Assembly (NCBI GenBank): GCA_013398955.1
Contig: VWPU01012144.1
Location: 372,001 to 436,000, forward strand
DNA length: 64,000 bases
From: Callaeas wilsoni
Taxonomy: Eukaryota; Chordata; Aves; Passeriformes; Callaeidae
Direction of reading: 5' to 3'
Shown: positions 35,598 through 46,604 of the stretch, piece by piece
How the letters are laid out: each line of letters opens with the position of its first letter
How positions within the stretch are numbered: the stretch's first letter is position 1
Notes under the pieces: generated by a model
The model's database searches: none
Told to the model about the DNA's origin: nothing
The model's input: the letters and a program-made list of their open reading frames with translations, nothing else
Position numbers and translations under genes: made by a program

Positions 35598-36681
35598 GGC
35601 CTGAAAACATGCTGTTGATTTGGAGAAGAATTTCCTCCTCTCATCCAGGAAAGTTCAGAGAAGAAATCGCTCGCCTGGGATGCATAGCTGTTAATACCTT
35701 CTCGCAAGCTTTCCCACCCACAGAATGAAAAGCAAAAACCAGTTGGCTTTGGGGTATAAACCAAATTAGAAACAGGGAAGGGAAACCTACCAAGTACCCA
35801 CAAGGAGTTTGGCTAAAGAACTGTGATGCTTCTGAACATTTGACTTGATATTCTCCCACAGAAAATGAGAAGGAGGCCAAAGCCTAAACATTCAATTGCT
35901 TTTAAAAATGCTACTTTAAGCCTTTAAGCCAGTTTGGGAGATTGTGCAAATTTTATCCTGATGCAGTAAAAACAAATAAACATTCCCAGTTCTAATCATG
36001 ATGGAAGTCAGCTATCCTAAACGTCCTCTTGCTTTCATTTATCCCAGCTGCCACATTATCACAGCACAACATGAGCAAGTCTAAGACCAGTCGTGGTCAC
36101 TATCTGCGAAAAGGATCCTTAAGAAAACAAAATCTCCTGGATGTAAAAAGCTAAAGGTCCTGCAGATTGTCCCATTTTGTTGGACACAGCATTGCTATGG
36201 GAGCCTCTGGCTGTAAAAGGCTCTCTGAGCTCACTTGTGTTCACGGAAGATCCTAGAGGAGGTTTTATATGATTATGAGCATCTTAGCCAATATTCACCC
36301 TAGACTGCTGGAATATTATTTTGTTTCTATTACTAATTACATTAATTACTGGCAGGGTCCAGGGCTTTCAGCCCAAGCCTCCTGCACAGCCCTGACTGCT
36401 CCAAGGTTTCCTTCCCTCCAGAACTCTCTTCTGCAAAGCCTCTTGGCCAAGCAGATGCTTCACCTTCCTCGCTACCAGGTGGAGTTTGGAGCAGTTCTCC
36501 TGCCCTTCCAAGTCAGCCAGCAGTGAGTCTGCAGCTCCCTGCAGGGCTCCAAAACCTCCTGCGAGGGTGGAGCAGGAAGAGGCTCCGGCAGCTCCCCTGC
36601 CAGCTGTGAGGAGGGATGTGCAGCACCAGGAATGGCAGTGGGGCAGCCATGAATGGAGAGGGAGAATGGATGCTCGGAGGT
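35598..36681. other. Gene-free interval
   Basis: The part from 35880 to 36010 and 36260 to 36350 is AT-rich and unique (for example TTACTAATTACATTAATTAC near 36330). No gene or transposon is recognised. Confidence 0.5.
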
Positions 36682-36718
36682 GAAAGGGAAGGGAGAGGAG
36701 AGAAAGGAAAGGAAGGAA
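36682..36718 (+). repeat. 37-nt pure purine tract
   Basis: An uninterrupted A/G run (GAAAGGGAAGGGAGAGGAGA at its start, ending GGAAAGGAAGGAA). It shows partial mirror symmetry, so a triplex-forming structure is possible. Confidence 0.9.
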
Positions 36719-38029
36719 TAGAAAGAGATGCAGGAAAACTGGGCTAAAAATATTAAGTGTTATTAACTACTGGAACGTGCTTCTGCCCAGTTTCCTAGGG
36801 ATGGTACATGTAGAAAGGGAGTGAATATGCTGTGAAAATAGCAGCAGCAGAAGAGCAGGTCTCTGGCTCACCTGGAAGGAGGGAGGTGCATATGCACTTA
36901 GCCTATGTGAAAGAAAACATTTGGCTCTGAAGTGTTTGGCATCGGCTCCTCTGTATCGCCACAAGTGGATCTCCAGTCTTCGTGCAGAAGTCTTTGCATC
37001 CTTGCCATACAAAGCCACACCTGAGTTACATGCAGGACTCCTTGACACTCACATTTTACAATCCCATTCCTTTTCCTCCCAACAAACAAAATGTCATTCG
37101 TTACAGCTTCATAGGATTTCATTCAGAATGGAATGAAAATAATTCAACATAAACGTAACAGTTTTCAGCACTTAGAGAAACTGCCCGTGGAGACCACTTT
37201 GCTTCAGGGTTTTGCTTTCTGGGCACCATGAGAAATGGGCTGGGGGCTGGGCAGAATCACGTTCCACAGGAGTTTGTGTGATGGTGCTAATCTTCATCTT
37301 CCAACTCATCTTTGGACAGCAGTGTGGGAGGAACTGAAACGTGGGGCAAAGGCTCACATCTGAGTAAACAACATCAGCAGCTGAGGCTTTTCCACCCTGT
37401 CTGGCATTGGCCAGCGATGAAGGATTCCACTGCAGCCACAAACCTGCTGTTCCACCTCTCTCCATACCCCGACCTGTGCACAAACACACAGAGTTTGGGG
37501 GCCCATTCTTGCTTTGCCCCTCACCCCTGTCCTGTGGCATTGCTGCACTGACCCCAGCGCTTGGTGACCCTCAGCTGCTGTTTCAAGGACAAAGAGGATG
37601 AGGCTGCAGCTCCCTGGGCTCTGCCTCCCTCCCAAGCTTGCCTTGAAGCATTTTTTAGGCATCCCTGTTCATTTAACCTGCCAGCACTGCATCGACCTTC
37701 TCCCCCGGGGCCCAGACCCTCAGGGAGTGTGAGCTGTTGCCACCTCGCTGGAGAACTGCTGCGGTGGCTCCCTGCCATCCTGCTGGTGCGAACAATCCTT
37801 CCAGAACCCTTTCAGGTGTGTTATTAAATTCACAGGGAAAACTGCTGGTAGATTTTCATTGCATAACACAGCCAACCTCAGGACCAAAACAGAATGGAGG
37901 TGTTTAATCAGAGCAGTCCCCTCCAGTTCCCACGTCAGGGAGCTGAGCCAGATCTACATCTGAGCGCTGCTGCTCGCGAGCCGAAGGGACCTGGGGGTTC
38001 TCCATGCTGCTTTAAGCATCCATCAAAAC
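36719..38029. other. Gene-free interval
   Basis: Overlapping frames on both strands (37172-37540 minus; 37354-37662 minus; 37561-37827 plus) have no recognisable products. The middle is GC-richer. Confidence 0.5.
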
Positions 38030-38440
38030 AACTGTAAATGAGTTATGTTTCAAGTATGCAAGAACTTGCTTCTCCATGCCAAAAAACGATTAGTGTTCTC
38101 AGGCTTCCAGCAATGCAAAGCAGAGTCTGCAATGTCCTGATGAGAGATAGATGCATTTCCTCTTAGACAATTAATATTAGGGGTGGGTTTTATTGCCATT
38201 CTTTTTTATGTTGTTAACATCCTGCCCTCTTTCCTGGTTCCTCCCAAAGAGCTACAATGCAATTTGCAAAACTCCCCTTTGTAAGATGTAAACATTTACT
38301 AAACATTGTCTTTCCACTTTGTATTATGACAAAAGAATAGAAGTCAAGATGTTAAATATATTTCTGTATTTGCATCTGAAAGCCCCAGGCCTTCCTGAAC
38401 ATACTTGCAGATAACTTCTATTGTTTCCAGCACGTTGTTA
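38030..38440. other. AT-rich candidate conserved noncoding block
   Basis: The block is unique, with few open frames and motifs such as GACAATTAATATTAG near 38166, GATGTAAACATTTACTAAAC near 38285 (forkhead-like TGTAAACA) and ATTATGACAAAAGAATAG near 38323. Texture suggests conserved regulatory DNA. Not tested. Confidence 0.3.
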
Positions 38441-40020
38441 CCTTTTTCTGTGGATCATCAGCTCTGTGAAAATCCAAGGGCGAGGCCTTTGCTGGAACTC
38501 TGTCTAGGACCCACCTACCACCGAATGCCTTTCCAATGTATCCATGCCATAGGATGATCATCCACGTTATTCCACCTGCTTGTTTCAGCCTGGGACATAC
38601 CCAGCCTGGCCTCCAAACACACCGCTGGGGTCTGAGACCCAGAGCCTTTGCTCCAGTGCAATCCAGCTAAGCCAGAGGCTGAAGCGGTGTCTGCGGAAGG
38701 CATTCCTAGAGCTGCTTTGGCAGCAAAGCCTCGGGTGGTGGGAGTGATCCTGCTGTGCCTGTGGGGTGGCCGGACTGTCCCAGGTGTCCCAGGGATGTGG
38801 TGCTGCAGGAGAGACCCGGGGCTGCCCAGGAGGGCAGCGAGTGCTGACAGACCCCGAGCGCAGAGCACAAACCACTGGCACACCAAAACCCCTCCCGAGC
38901 GTTCTCTGGAGCCAGAAACACCTGGAAACACTCCAATCACCTCCCTCACGCCTCCACTAGATAGAAGAAATCCAGGGGCTTCATCAGCAGGGCCTTTGCC
39001 AGAAGCAATGAAAACAGGACCTTCAGCCCAATTTGGATGGAGCCTGGAGTGCCCAAAGCCCCTTCTCGGGTGGCTCAAAGCCCCTCCCTGTGCCCCAAGC
39101 AGAGCGTGGCCACCTCAGCCCCTGCAGCAGCGCACCCACCCTGGTCTTGGGTTCCCTCCTTTTGTGTTTGCCCCTCTCTCTGCTTGCTAGAAACACGATC
39201 CTGTATTTCACAGATGGTAAGAGGTGGCATCACATTCACTGACATTGTAACATTCTCCAAGGGCGTAAAATAAAACCAGTTTTGCGTTCCATATCCCAAA
39301 GCAAATGCCTTTCCTTTCCCTTTCTTCCTGTTACTTTGTGCATGTGTGTGCACATGTATTTTTTCAGGAGTAAAGAGCATAGTTTACCCCATTAGACATA
39401 CACACACACATTCTTTGAGCACAATTATTTGGAAAATTTCATGTTCAAATTCCTACTTCAAAAGTAAACACCATTTAAAGAAGAACTGCTTAGCGTCACC
39501 TGGTATTTTTTCAAAAAATAGTAAGAAAACCCAAGATGTGAGGATGTAAGAAGAGATGCCCAGACTGACCCCCTAATACAGATGTGACTTCAGGATATGA
39601 ATTTACAAAATTAATAAGGCAAAGGAGGAAAGACTGACTTTTTCTAGAGCTATAGAAACAGTTTCAGAGCTTAAATCTTTTTTTAAATCACACCACAACC
39701 ACAGGGGCCTTCTTCGTTAGATTTTTGGAGGGAGGTGGGGCTGTTTGTTTGTTTTAAATAGCCTGTTAACCTCATCTGCTGCTGCAGACAAAGCCTTAGG
39801 CCAATCCTGCAAACACCTCTGGTATTGTTCAGAGCAGTCGCTTTTGCACCTGCCAGGAAATTCGTGAGATCAGAGATGCAGATCCACCTCCTGCAACCTC
39901 TTTGCCTTCCTGGAAACTCCCCCAGAATAGCTGACTGGGTAGGATTAGGCTCTTGCTTTGGAGGTTGAGTATGTGATCTCTGTTTCTTCCAGCCTTGCCA
40001 GCCAGGGCTTACCTCCAGAT
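38441..40020. other. Gene-free interval
   Basis: The GC-rich part (38560-39180) carries a 187-codon minus-strand frame (38515-39078) directly opposite a 180-codon plus-strand frame (38648-39190). Such pairs are expected in GC-rich non-coding DNA. A short (CA)n run lies near 39398-39411. Confidence 0.5.
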
Positions 40021-40106
40021 GAGTATTTCAGCACGTGCTTAACCTTAAGCAATGAGATACTCATGCTTATAGTTAAGTATAGGCTTAAAAATTCTGTTGG
40101 AAGCAA
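40021..40106. repeat. Fossil amniote palindromic repeat, collapsed copy
   Basis: GCACGTGCTTAACCTTAAGC and CATGCTTATAGTTAAGTATA lie in opposed arms, matching the known layout 'cacatgcttaactttaagcatg...catgcttaaagttaagcatatgctta'. The central 'agtcccattgaagtcaatgggact' part is lost. The same family appears at 10170-10231. Confidence 0.6.
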
Positions 40107-40711
40107 ATCACAAGCACATTCTTACATACTTCTCTGGGCTGGGCCTAGCCAGAGCTCTCCTATTAAAACAGACATTTTTTTTCTCCCAACACTTATCCCA
40201 TCAGTGTAATTTCCCTCCTCAGCTACGCTCTCTAACTGCTTCATTCCAGTGAAACCAAGGGGAAATGACATTTTCTCCTACAGCAGTAGATCATAATTGA
40301 CAACAAGCATTAGCTTGGGCAGGAATTTACAGGAAGAGGCAATATCTTTTATTTAGCACAGCTATCCCAGGCTAACTGTACACATGGGTCTGTCCAAGAC
40401 CTGGCTCTCCCTAAAACACCTCCTCTCACACATCTCACACTCCCACAGCACTGCACAACTCCAGGCACACACTGAGGCTTTATGGGGCTGGGGGAAGCTG
40501 CCTCCTCTGTTAAGCATCCAGGAAAACAGAAGGAATGCAGCGTGTTGCTCCTGCCTAGCAGAGAGTTAATATCCTTGCACATAAGCCATTTCACCTACAG
40601 CAAGAAGTGAAAGCATGCGACTACACCCAGCAAATGATCACAGAGCACCCTGCAGGGAATCTGCTTCCATTTCAAAGGGAGAGATCAAAACCCACAAAGA
40701 AGAGAAGAGGG
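40107..40711. other. Gene-free interval
   Basis: Unique DNA with no recognisable gene or repeat. Confidence 0.5.
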
Positions 40712-40739
40712 AAAAAAAAAAAAAAGGAAAGAAAGAAAT
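40712..40739 (+). repeat. A-rich simple repeat
   Basis: A run of 14 A is followed by GGAAAGAAAGAAA. Confidence 0.9.
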
Positions 40740-40867
40740 AAAGATGCTCCCAGCCTGTGCATGAGATCAATGTTGGGCCCAGCCTCAGAAGTTTTCAGAG
40801 AGGAAGGGAGAGATATGGACAGAAGAATCATAAAGCACCTTCAGTGCCGGATTATTTATGTGCTGGG
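40740..40867. other. Gene-free spacer
   Basis: Unique sequence. Nothing recognisable. Confidence 0.5.
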
Positions 40868-40942
40868 GGTTTGATCCTACACACCAAAATAAATGGGAGG
40901 TTTGCCACCAACTTCAATGGAAGCAGAAACAAGTCCTATCAC
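40868..40942. repeat. Fossil amniote repeat fragment (saurian-type)
   Basis: GGTTTGATCCTACACACCAA, AAATGGGAGGTTTGCCACCA and ACTTCAATGGAAGCAGAAAC follow the old amniote block 'gatcctgcaccattgaagtcaatgggagttttgccattgacttcaatgggagcaggatc'. It belongs with the fragment at 14305-14354. Confidence 0.5.
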
Positions 40943-43880
40943 CTTGAGGTTTATTGGCTGTCTGCAGAAAGTTTTAAATTTTATACAGAAATTAAACAGA
41001 GGATAATTTGACGGTTTAATTGTGACGTCGTGGTCTTTACGTTAAGAGAGACACAAATCTATCCTTTGGGTTTTGCAATTATTTTTTCCTGCCCGTTGGT
41101 TTTTTTAAAGAAGAATTCTCACGTTTCAAGGGAAGACTGATAAAAATGGGACATTCCTATGCACAAGAAAAAGAGAACTTAAAGCTCAGTTGGGCCCTAC
41201 ATGCCTCACTCAAGGCTCAGTAGTTGGAAGCAGTTGGCATTAGTGGCAGCAGCAAATTAGCCATCCTGTAAGGGCTCCACTCCTCTGCCAAAAACAAAGA
41301 CTGTCCTAATTTGAACTCTGCCAAACATGGCATTTGACCATGAAAAATGACTTTAAAGAGATGAAAAAAAAAATCAAATCCTGTATTTGGCACCCATCAG
41401 CTGGTCCAAAAAGTGAGGAATCTGCTGAGTGACAGAACCAGGTTCAGGACTCCCTGCAGCTCCAGCTCCTCAGGAGGCCCAGACCGAAACTGATGTGGAA
41501 AAGCCCAAGTAAATGACTTCCCTACCCCTTGGTCATTTAATCATTGATTATTAAATTAATCCACTCATTGAAGCCAGTTAGTGCCAGTGCAATGAGCTGG
41601 CCCAGCAAGACTGAGTTTGGGCTCAGCAGCCCGATGGCAGATATTTAAAGTTAGGACAACAATCACACTTCCACCAATATGAAGCTCAATAAAATGATCT
41701 ATCTCCAGCTGGTTTGGTTCATTTCTTTGGAAATCCAAAGTACTCTGAGTGGCAGCTCCTGATCTCCAAGCAGCCTGGGACAGGACCCAGCGTCGGCTCA
41801 GACCTGACAGCCCAGCAGCTGCGCAGGATGGGGAACACAGAACCGATGGGAAGTGACAGAACTGCTGAGCAACGGGAGAAATGCAAGGCCACAGCAGCCA
41901 CCCAACGTCACCTGCCACCTTAAGGAGGCCTTTCCAGCCATCCTGTGGGACCCCTGGAAAAAGGAGTCATTCCCTGGTCTCCCACCCAGCACTTGCAGGA
42001 AGGTGGCTGTGCCCACAGCTCTCTTCTCCGCATTCCACAGGGACATCTCCCTGTGTCCTGTTCACACAGGGGACAGCTCAGTCCTGGGGACAACAATCAC
42101 CCATAAGCTCCAGGAGTGGGAGCAGCCCCTGGAGAAGAGGCGGATGGGAGAGGAGGAAACATTTGAGGTTCACACAGGAATGAAAAAACTCTAGTTCTTC
42201 CTTCTCCCACTAAAAGATTCCACCACCTAGGACTATATAATTTCTTATTAATATACAGGAGGATTCTTGTTCTGGGACAACAAAAGTCCTTAAAATCAAC
42301 TGTGAAAAATACAGCATGACCAAAACTATTTGAATTTGTGCCATGTTCTGTAACAAGTTTTTTTTGACTGCTAGTTTGGAGGAGGAGAGGAGAGGAAGAA
42401 CAGCAAAAACATTTCAAATCAACCTAAAAAGATTTTTTTTTCCCCCTCTCCTGAGATTTTTCCACTTCAGTCAGCGCATTGGAAAACATCTCACTCCCAC
42501 AGCCCTGCCACTTCCAGACCCCGGCAGCAGCACTGAGGGATTTCTACCACCAAACGGCTGGAGCAGAAATCTGTCTCGAGGCAGCGGGGCTGGAGCTGCC
42601 CTCCATGGGCCACATGGACACATTTGGCCCCCGAATTTCCCTGCCAGAACCCGGGGCAGCCTGGGCAGTGCGCTCCGGCCGGTGGCTGCTCCGAGAGGAG
42701 ACAAGCCTCTGCTGCTGGATGCATAATCTCCAATTTCTACAAAGCTTTGAAAGGCATCCAACGGTCTAATTGGGAGGCCCTTAAATTAAAGTGGGGATGG
42801 GATTTGGAATCCACTTTAGAGCCTGCGGTTTGGAGGGAAGCATGGGGATCCATTTCATCTGTGTTGATATCAAGGGAGCCCAATATAAATGTTTTCTGGC
42901 ACTTTTATTCCTCCAGCCCTGGGGTTTACACGAGGGTTGGCTTTTTGTTCAGGTTTTTTTCTTTCTCTGTTGTTTTTTTGCACTCTGAAGCCTCTTCCAA
43001 GTGTAATTTTGGAAAAGGGCTGTTACCGCAGTGTCTGAGGCACCACCGTTTCTCTCAGGTTTTCTTTCTGCTGGACCATGGCACTGGCCCATGCCTGTCC
43101 CCTCGCTGGTGGCAGCTGCAGTGGGACATTGGTAAAGTTGAATTCTGGATGTGCTGCCAGGGAGTGGAGGGCAAGGGGAGCTGTGCCCATCACAGTAGCT
43201 CTCAGGGATGGCTCTCCCTCCCCAAGCCTCAGCCCTGCATTTCCACAGCTCCCCTCCAGCCTGGGGCTTGGGAGACAGCTCTGGAATGGCTTTATTGCCC
43301 ACCCTCAGGAAAGCTCTGCTGCCCTAAGCCACCACGTCAGAGCTGAGGCAGAGGCTGGGGGCAGGAGGAGGGGGTGGGCAGGAGATGATCTTCATTTGCA
43401 CATCTGCTTTTAATTGGGCTCTGGTGGAATACTGAGTCATTTTGCATCACTCCAAACCTGGCCCACTGACAAAGACCCCGTGGCTGAACATGTCCCACCA
43501 CCCTTCACTCCCAGTGCAAACCAGCGTTTTTTATTCCCTAGCCAAAGAAATATGTGTATTCCTATTTCACAGGATCCCAGATCCTAAGGAGACGCTTATT
43601 TCCAACGTGTCCCACTGTGGCGAGTGAACCACACCTAAAGGTGAGAGGCTGCAGGCTGAACACTCCCCCTTCCAGTGTGCTTTCTGCTTTTAGGTCTGAC
43701 AGAAAACCTACAGTGCACTGGGAAAGGAGGGCTCCACCTGGGCTCTCCACAAGCCCCCTCCCCAGCTGCCACAGCTCGGCCGGACGGCAGCGGAGCCGGG
43801 CTGATTTACAGCGCTGGAGAGCCGACCTCAGCATCCTGAGAGTGCTGGAACGTGTCAGCAGCTGCTAAACGCAGCCACTT
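40943..43880. other. Gene-free interval; CRE-like site and chance long frames
   Basis: A TGACGTCG motif at 41022-41029 resembles a cAMP-response element. The 41520-41580 part is rich in ATTAAT/TAATC cores. The longest open frame of the window (42624-43346, plus, 240 codons) lies here. Its predicted protein is rich in Trp, Cys, Ser and Pro, has no recognisable domain and is opposed by a 117-codon frame, so I do not call it. The 42460-42720 part is GC-richer. Confidence 0.45.
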
Positions 43881-44210
43881 CTCCTCCTAATCTTCGAATA
43901 AAATATTCATCAAGCAGCCAGAAGAAAAATGATTTGAGGGAGTGGGAGTTTTCCCAACCTTGTATTTTTGCTGCCAGAACAGGGTATTGTTCCTCCTCGC
44001 TGCCTGAAGTGGTTTATGCTCACAAAAGCCCTGCAACAACAATTCTGTGCGTGCGCAGGAAATTCCCTTCACATCTCAGTGACACAAGGAGGAGGAACGG
44101 GGATTGTACAATGCATGCAGAAATATAAACATGAGAAATGACCTCATTTGTGCCAGCGTTCCCAATGATTGTATGGGTTCACGGCCAGAATCTCTCCTGT
44201 GGCCTTATTT
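43881..44210. other. Candidate conserved noncoding block
   Basis: Unique DNA with GAATAAAATATTCATCAAGC near 43897, a CGTGCGCAGG spot near 44049 and ACATGAGAAATGACCTCATT near 44130. No repeat or gene signature. Weak candidate for regulatory DNA. Confidence 0.2.
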
Positions 44211-46571
44211 CTGCTCTCCTCTGCCATGTGCTGTATGCTCTGATCAAAAAACAGGATAGGATCTTAAATGAGACTTGGCCTCATGTCATGTGCTTTCCCT
44301 CCAGCTCCTAAACCTTGTCCCCAGCCAAGCTCCACAGTCATTCCCATTCTCCCAGAGCTGGGAGGGCAGGTTGGCTTTGCCCCTGTCCCCACAGGGAGCA
44401 ACTGTGCCGGCTGGATGCTCTGGTAGAAATTCCCTGGTGGGAATTACACACATGTATGAAAATAAGGGATAAGCTTGAGGCTAAAGTCCTGGCATGAGAT
44501 GCAGAAAAACTTGCCCTCACCTCCCAGCCCTCCCTCGGTGACACCTGGCTAATCCTGGGAGCACACACTGCCTTCACCCCCCAGCTGCAGCAGGGCAAAG
44601 TGTTCCGGGTGTTTCTCACCTCTCCAGAAAAGCCAGCTGGGACACCCCATCCCCCTTTCCTGTGAGTGACCCCAGAGCTGTGCCTCACTCGGGATGACCC
44701 GCTGGTGAACACACCTTAGGCCTGCACCAGCTCCTTCTGGCCAGCGAGTCACAAATCCATGGGATCTCCTAACCAGAGCAGAGGTGGCTGCTCTGCCATG
44801 CTTCTATTTTGCAAGCAGCTGCGACATTTCGTGAGTGTCTGTGCATGGGATCAGCGTCAGAGGGACAATTTCCCACAGAAAGGAAATTAGTCAGAATGTT
44901 TTGTTTCGTTTTAAGGGGAAAAAATGCGAAACCCTTCCACAGGATTTGTTTCCTTGTGAAACAAATAAATATCTGGCTCTTTTGATGCCTGAGTACCTGC
45001 TACTTTACCCTGCCCTGAGGTCACAATAAGCATCCGGGACCCTGAGAGCAGACTTGGGAAGTCTCAAAGACTCCAGGCCCTGGAGCAGGGCACAGAGCAG
45101 GAGCATGGCCTCCACTTGAATGGGTTTCTGGGTTCCTGCCCAGGGGCAGCAAAGGTGGAAGCTGCCCCTGCAGATACATCCCATCAATCTTTGTGCCTGG
45201 GAAAAAAGTGCCCACGAGGTTACCCTGAAACCATCGCCTTGAGGGGACCTGGCTGTTCAGCCGAGACTCCTGGCTCTGGGGAGCCCCGCGCTGAGCTCCA
45301 CATCCTCCCAGCTCCTCGCCCAGGGCCATCCCTGCCTGCGAGTGGTGCACAGCACCCACCCTCCTCCAGCACACGGCAAAGCAGCACGGCAGAGCTGCCC
45401 CCTCCTCCCAGGAAAAGGTGGCTGTCGCTCGGTAGCTGCCTCCTGCTCCTCCGCCAGTCCCCTCCTTCATTAAATTAACACCTCGTTAGAAAATGCAAGC
45501 TGCTTTGTTCCTACAAATGGTGCTGGAGGGTGTTTACTTTCCTAATGAATATCCTGTGTAGAATGGAAATCTGTCCCTGGCAGTCCTTAACAAGTGCTTC
45601 ATAAAGCTGTTTGAAAAAATGTTCCTTTCTGTTCTCCTTTGAACAGCTTACGCTTTGCTCTTTTAAGCTGGGTTTTGGCTGCCTCCCCATACCTGAGAGG
45701 ATGGGTGGAGAGGTGGCCATCTGCTCCCAGAGCAAGCAGCTTTTCCAATCCCCAGCAACAGGAAATGTGCCGAGAGACGGTGCAGCCTCTCCCCCGGCTG
45801 AGACAGCATCCCTCTGCTCCCGGGAACAGTCTGGCACCCCGGCAGAGCAGCGGAGAGAGCACGGGCTTCTCACTCTTACAGCCCTGTTACAAAACGAAGG
45901 GAGAAAACTAGAAATGGGAAAAGAGAGGCGTGGTGGATGTAGGGGCTAGACGACCAAAGCGATGTTAGGCATGGACTCCTTAAAAAAGTTTTGAGAGTAA
46001 AACTTAACAGCAGAGCCTCGGATTTCAATGTGATTTTGTCTGTGTTAGTGATGACAATTAAAATGGCTTATAATTCTGTTTAATAAAGCTCAGGTTGGAA
46101 ACGGAAAGCTTGGGGATAAAAGTGTGTATGATGAAGCTTGTTCCCCAGTCAGTACTGGAAGAAAGGTCACAGAAGGACAGAAAACACATGGAGCATCCTC
46201 ACAGGGCAGGTCCCTCTTTTAAGAGACCCGATCCTCTCTCACTGCAGAGATGCCAACACAATACAGGTATGACAAAACTCCCAAAAACCCACATTTCAGT
46301 AAAATTGTCTGTTGTTTCTGTCCCCGGTGGTTTGGCCTTTGGGATCTTCATCACACAGCTTGGCACTAGCCATGCAGCCCCAACCTTGGATGGCAGGGCT
46401 TGCACTTGGCCCTTGGGATGTTTGCTTTGCCCAGCAGAGAACCTAGAAACTTGAGAGGAAAGGTTTGCTCTGCATTGGACCCTCCACTGTCATTTAACCC
46501 AAATGTCCTAATGGAATAGGGGGGTTTTGCATGTATCTGTGTTTCAGGGTGTTTTAGTGGGTTAAGGAGGG
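44211..46571. other. Gene-free interval
   Basis: Frames of 110-150 codons (45021-45470 minus; 45116-45478 plus) overlap each other. The 45960-46100 part is AT-rich. No gene or repeat is recognised. Confidence 0.5.
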
Positions 46572-46604
46572 TTTCTTTTCCTTTCTTTTGTTTCTTTTTC
46601 TTTT
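46572..46604 (+). repeat. T-rich pyrimidine tract
   Basis: A run of C and T with one G at 46590, made of TTTC-type units. Confidence 0.85.

Noticed and set aside
38515..39190. Opposed 187-codon (minus) and 180-codon (plus) frames
   Set aside because: They overlap over most of their length; GC-rich DNA with few TAA/TAG codons gives such pairs by chance.
42624..43346. Longest open frame, 240 codons, plus strand
   Set aside because: No recognisable domain, odd composition rich in Trp, Cys, Ser and Pro, and a long opposing frame at 42949-43302. Expected by chance in GC-richer DNA of this length.
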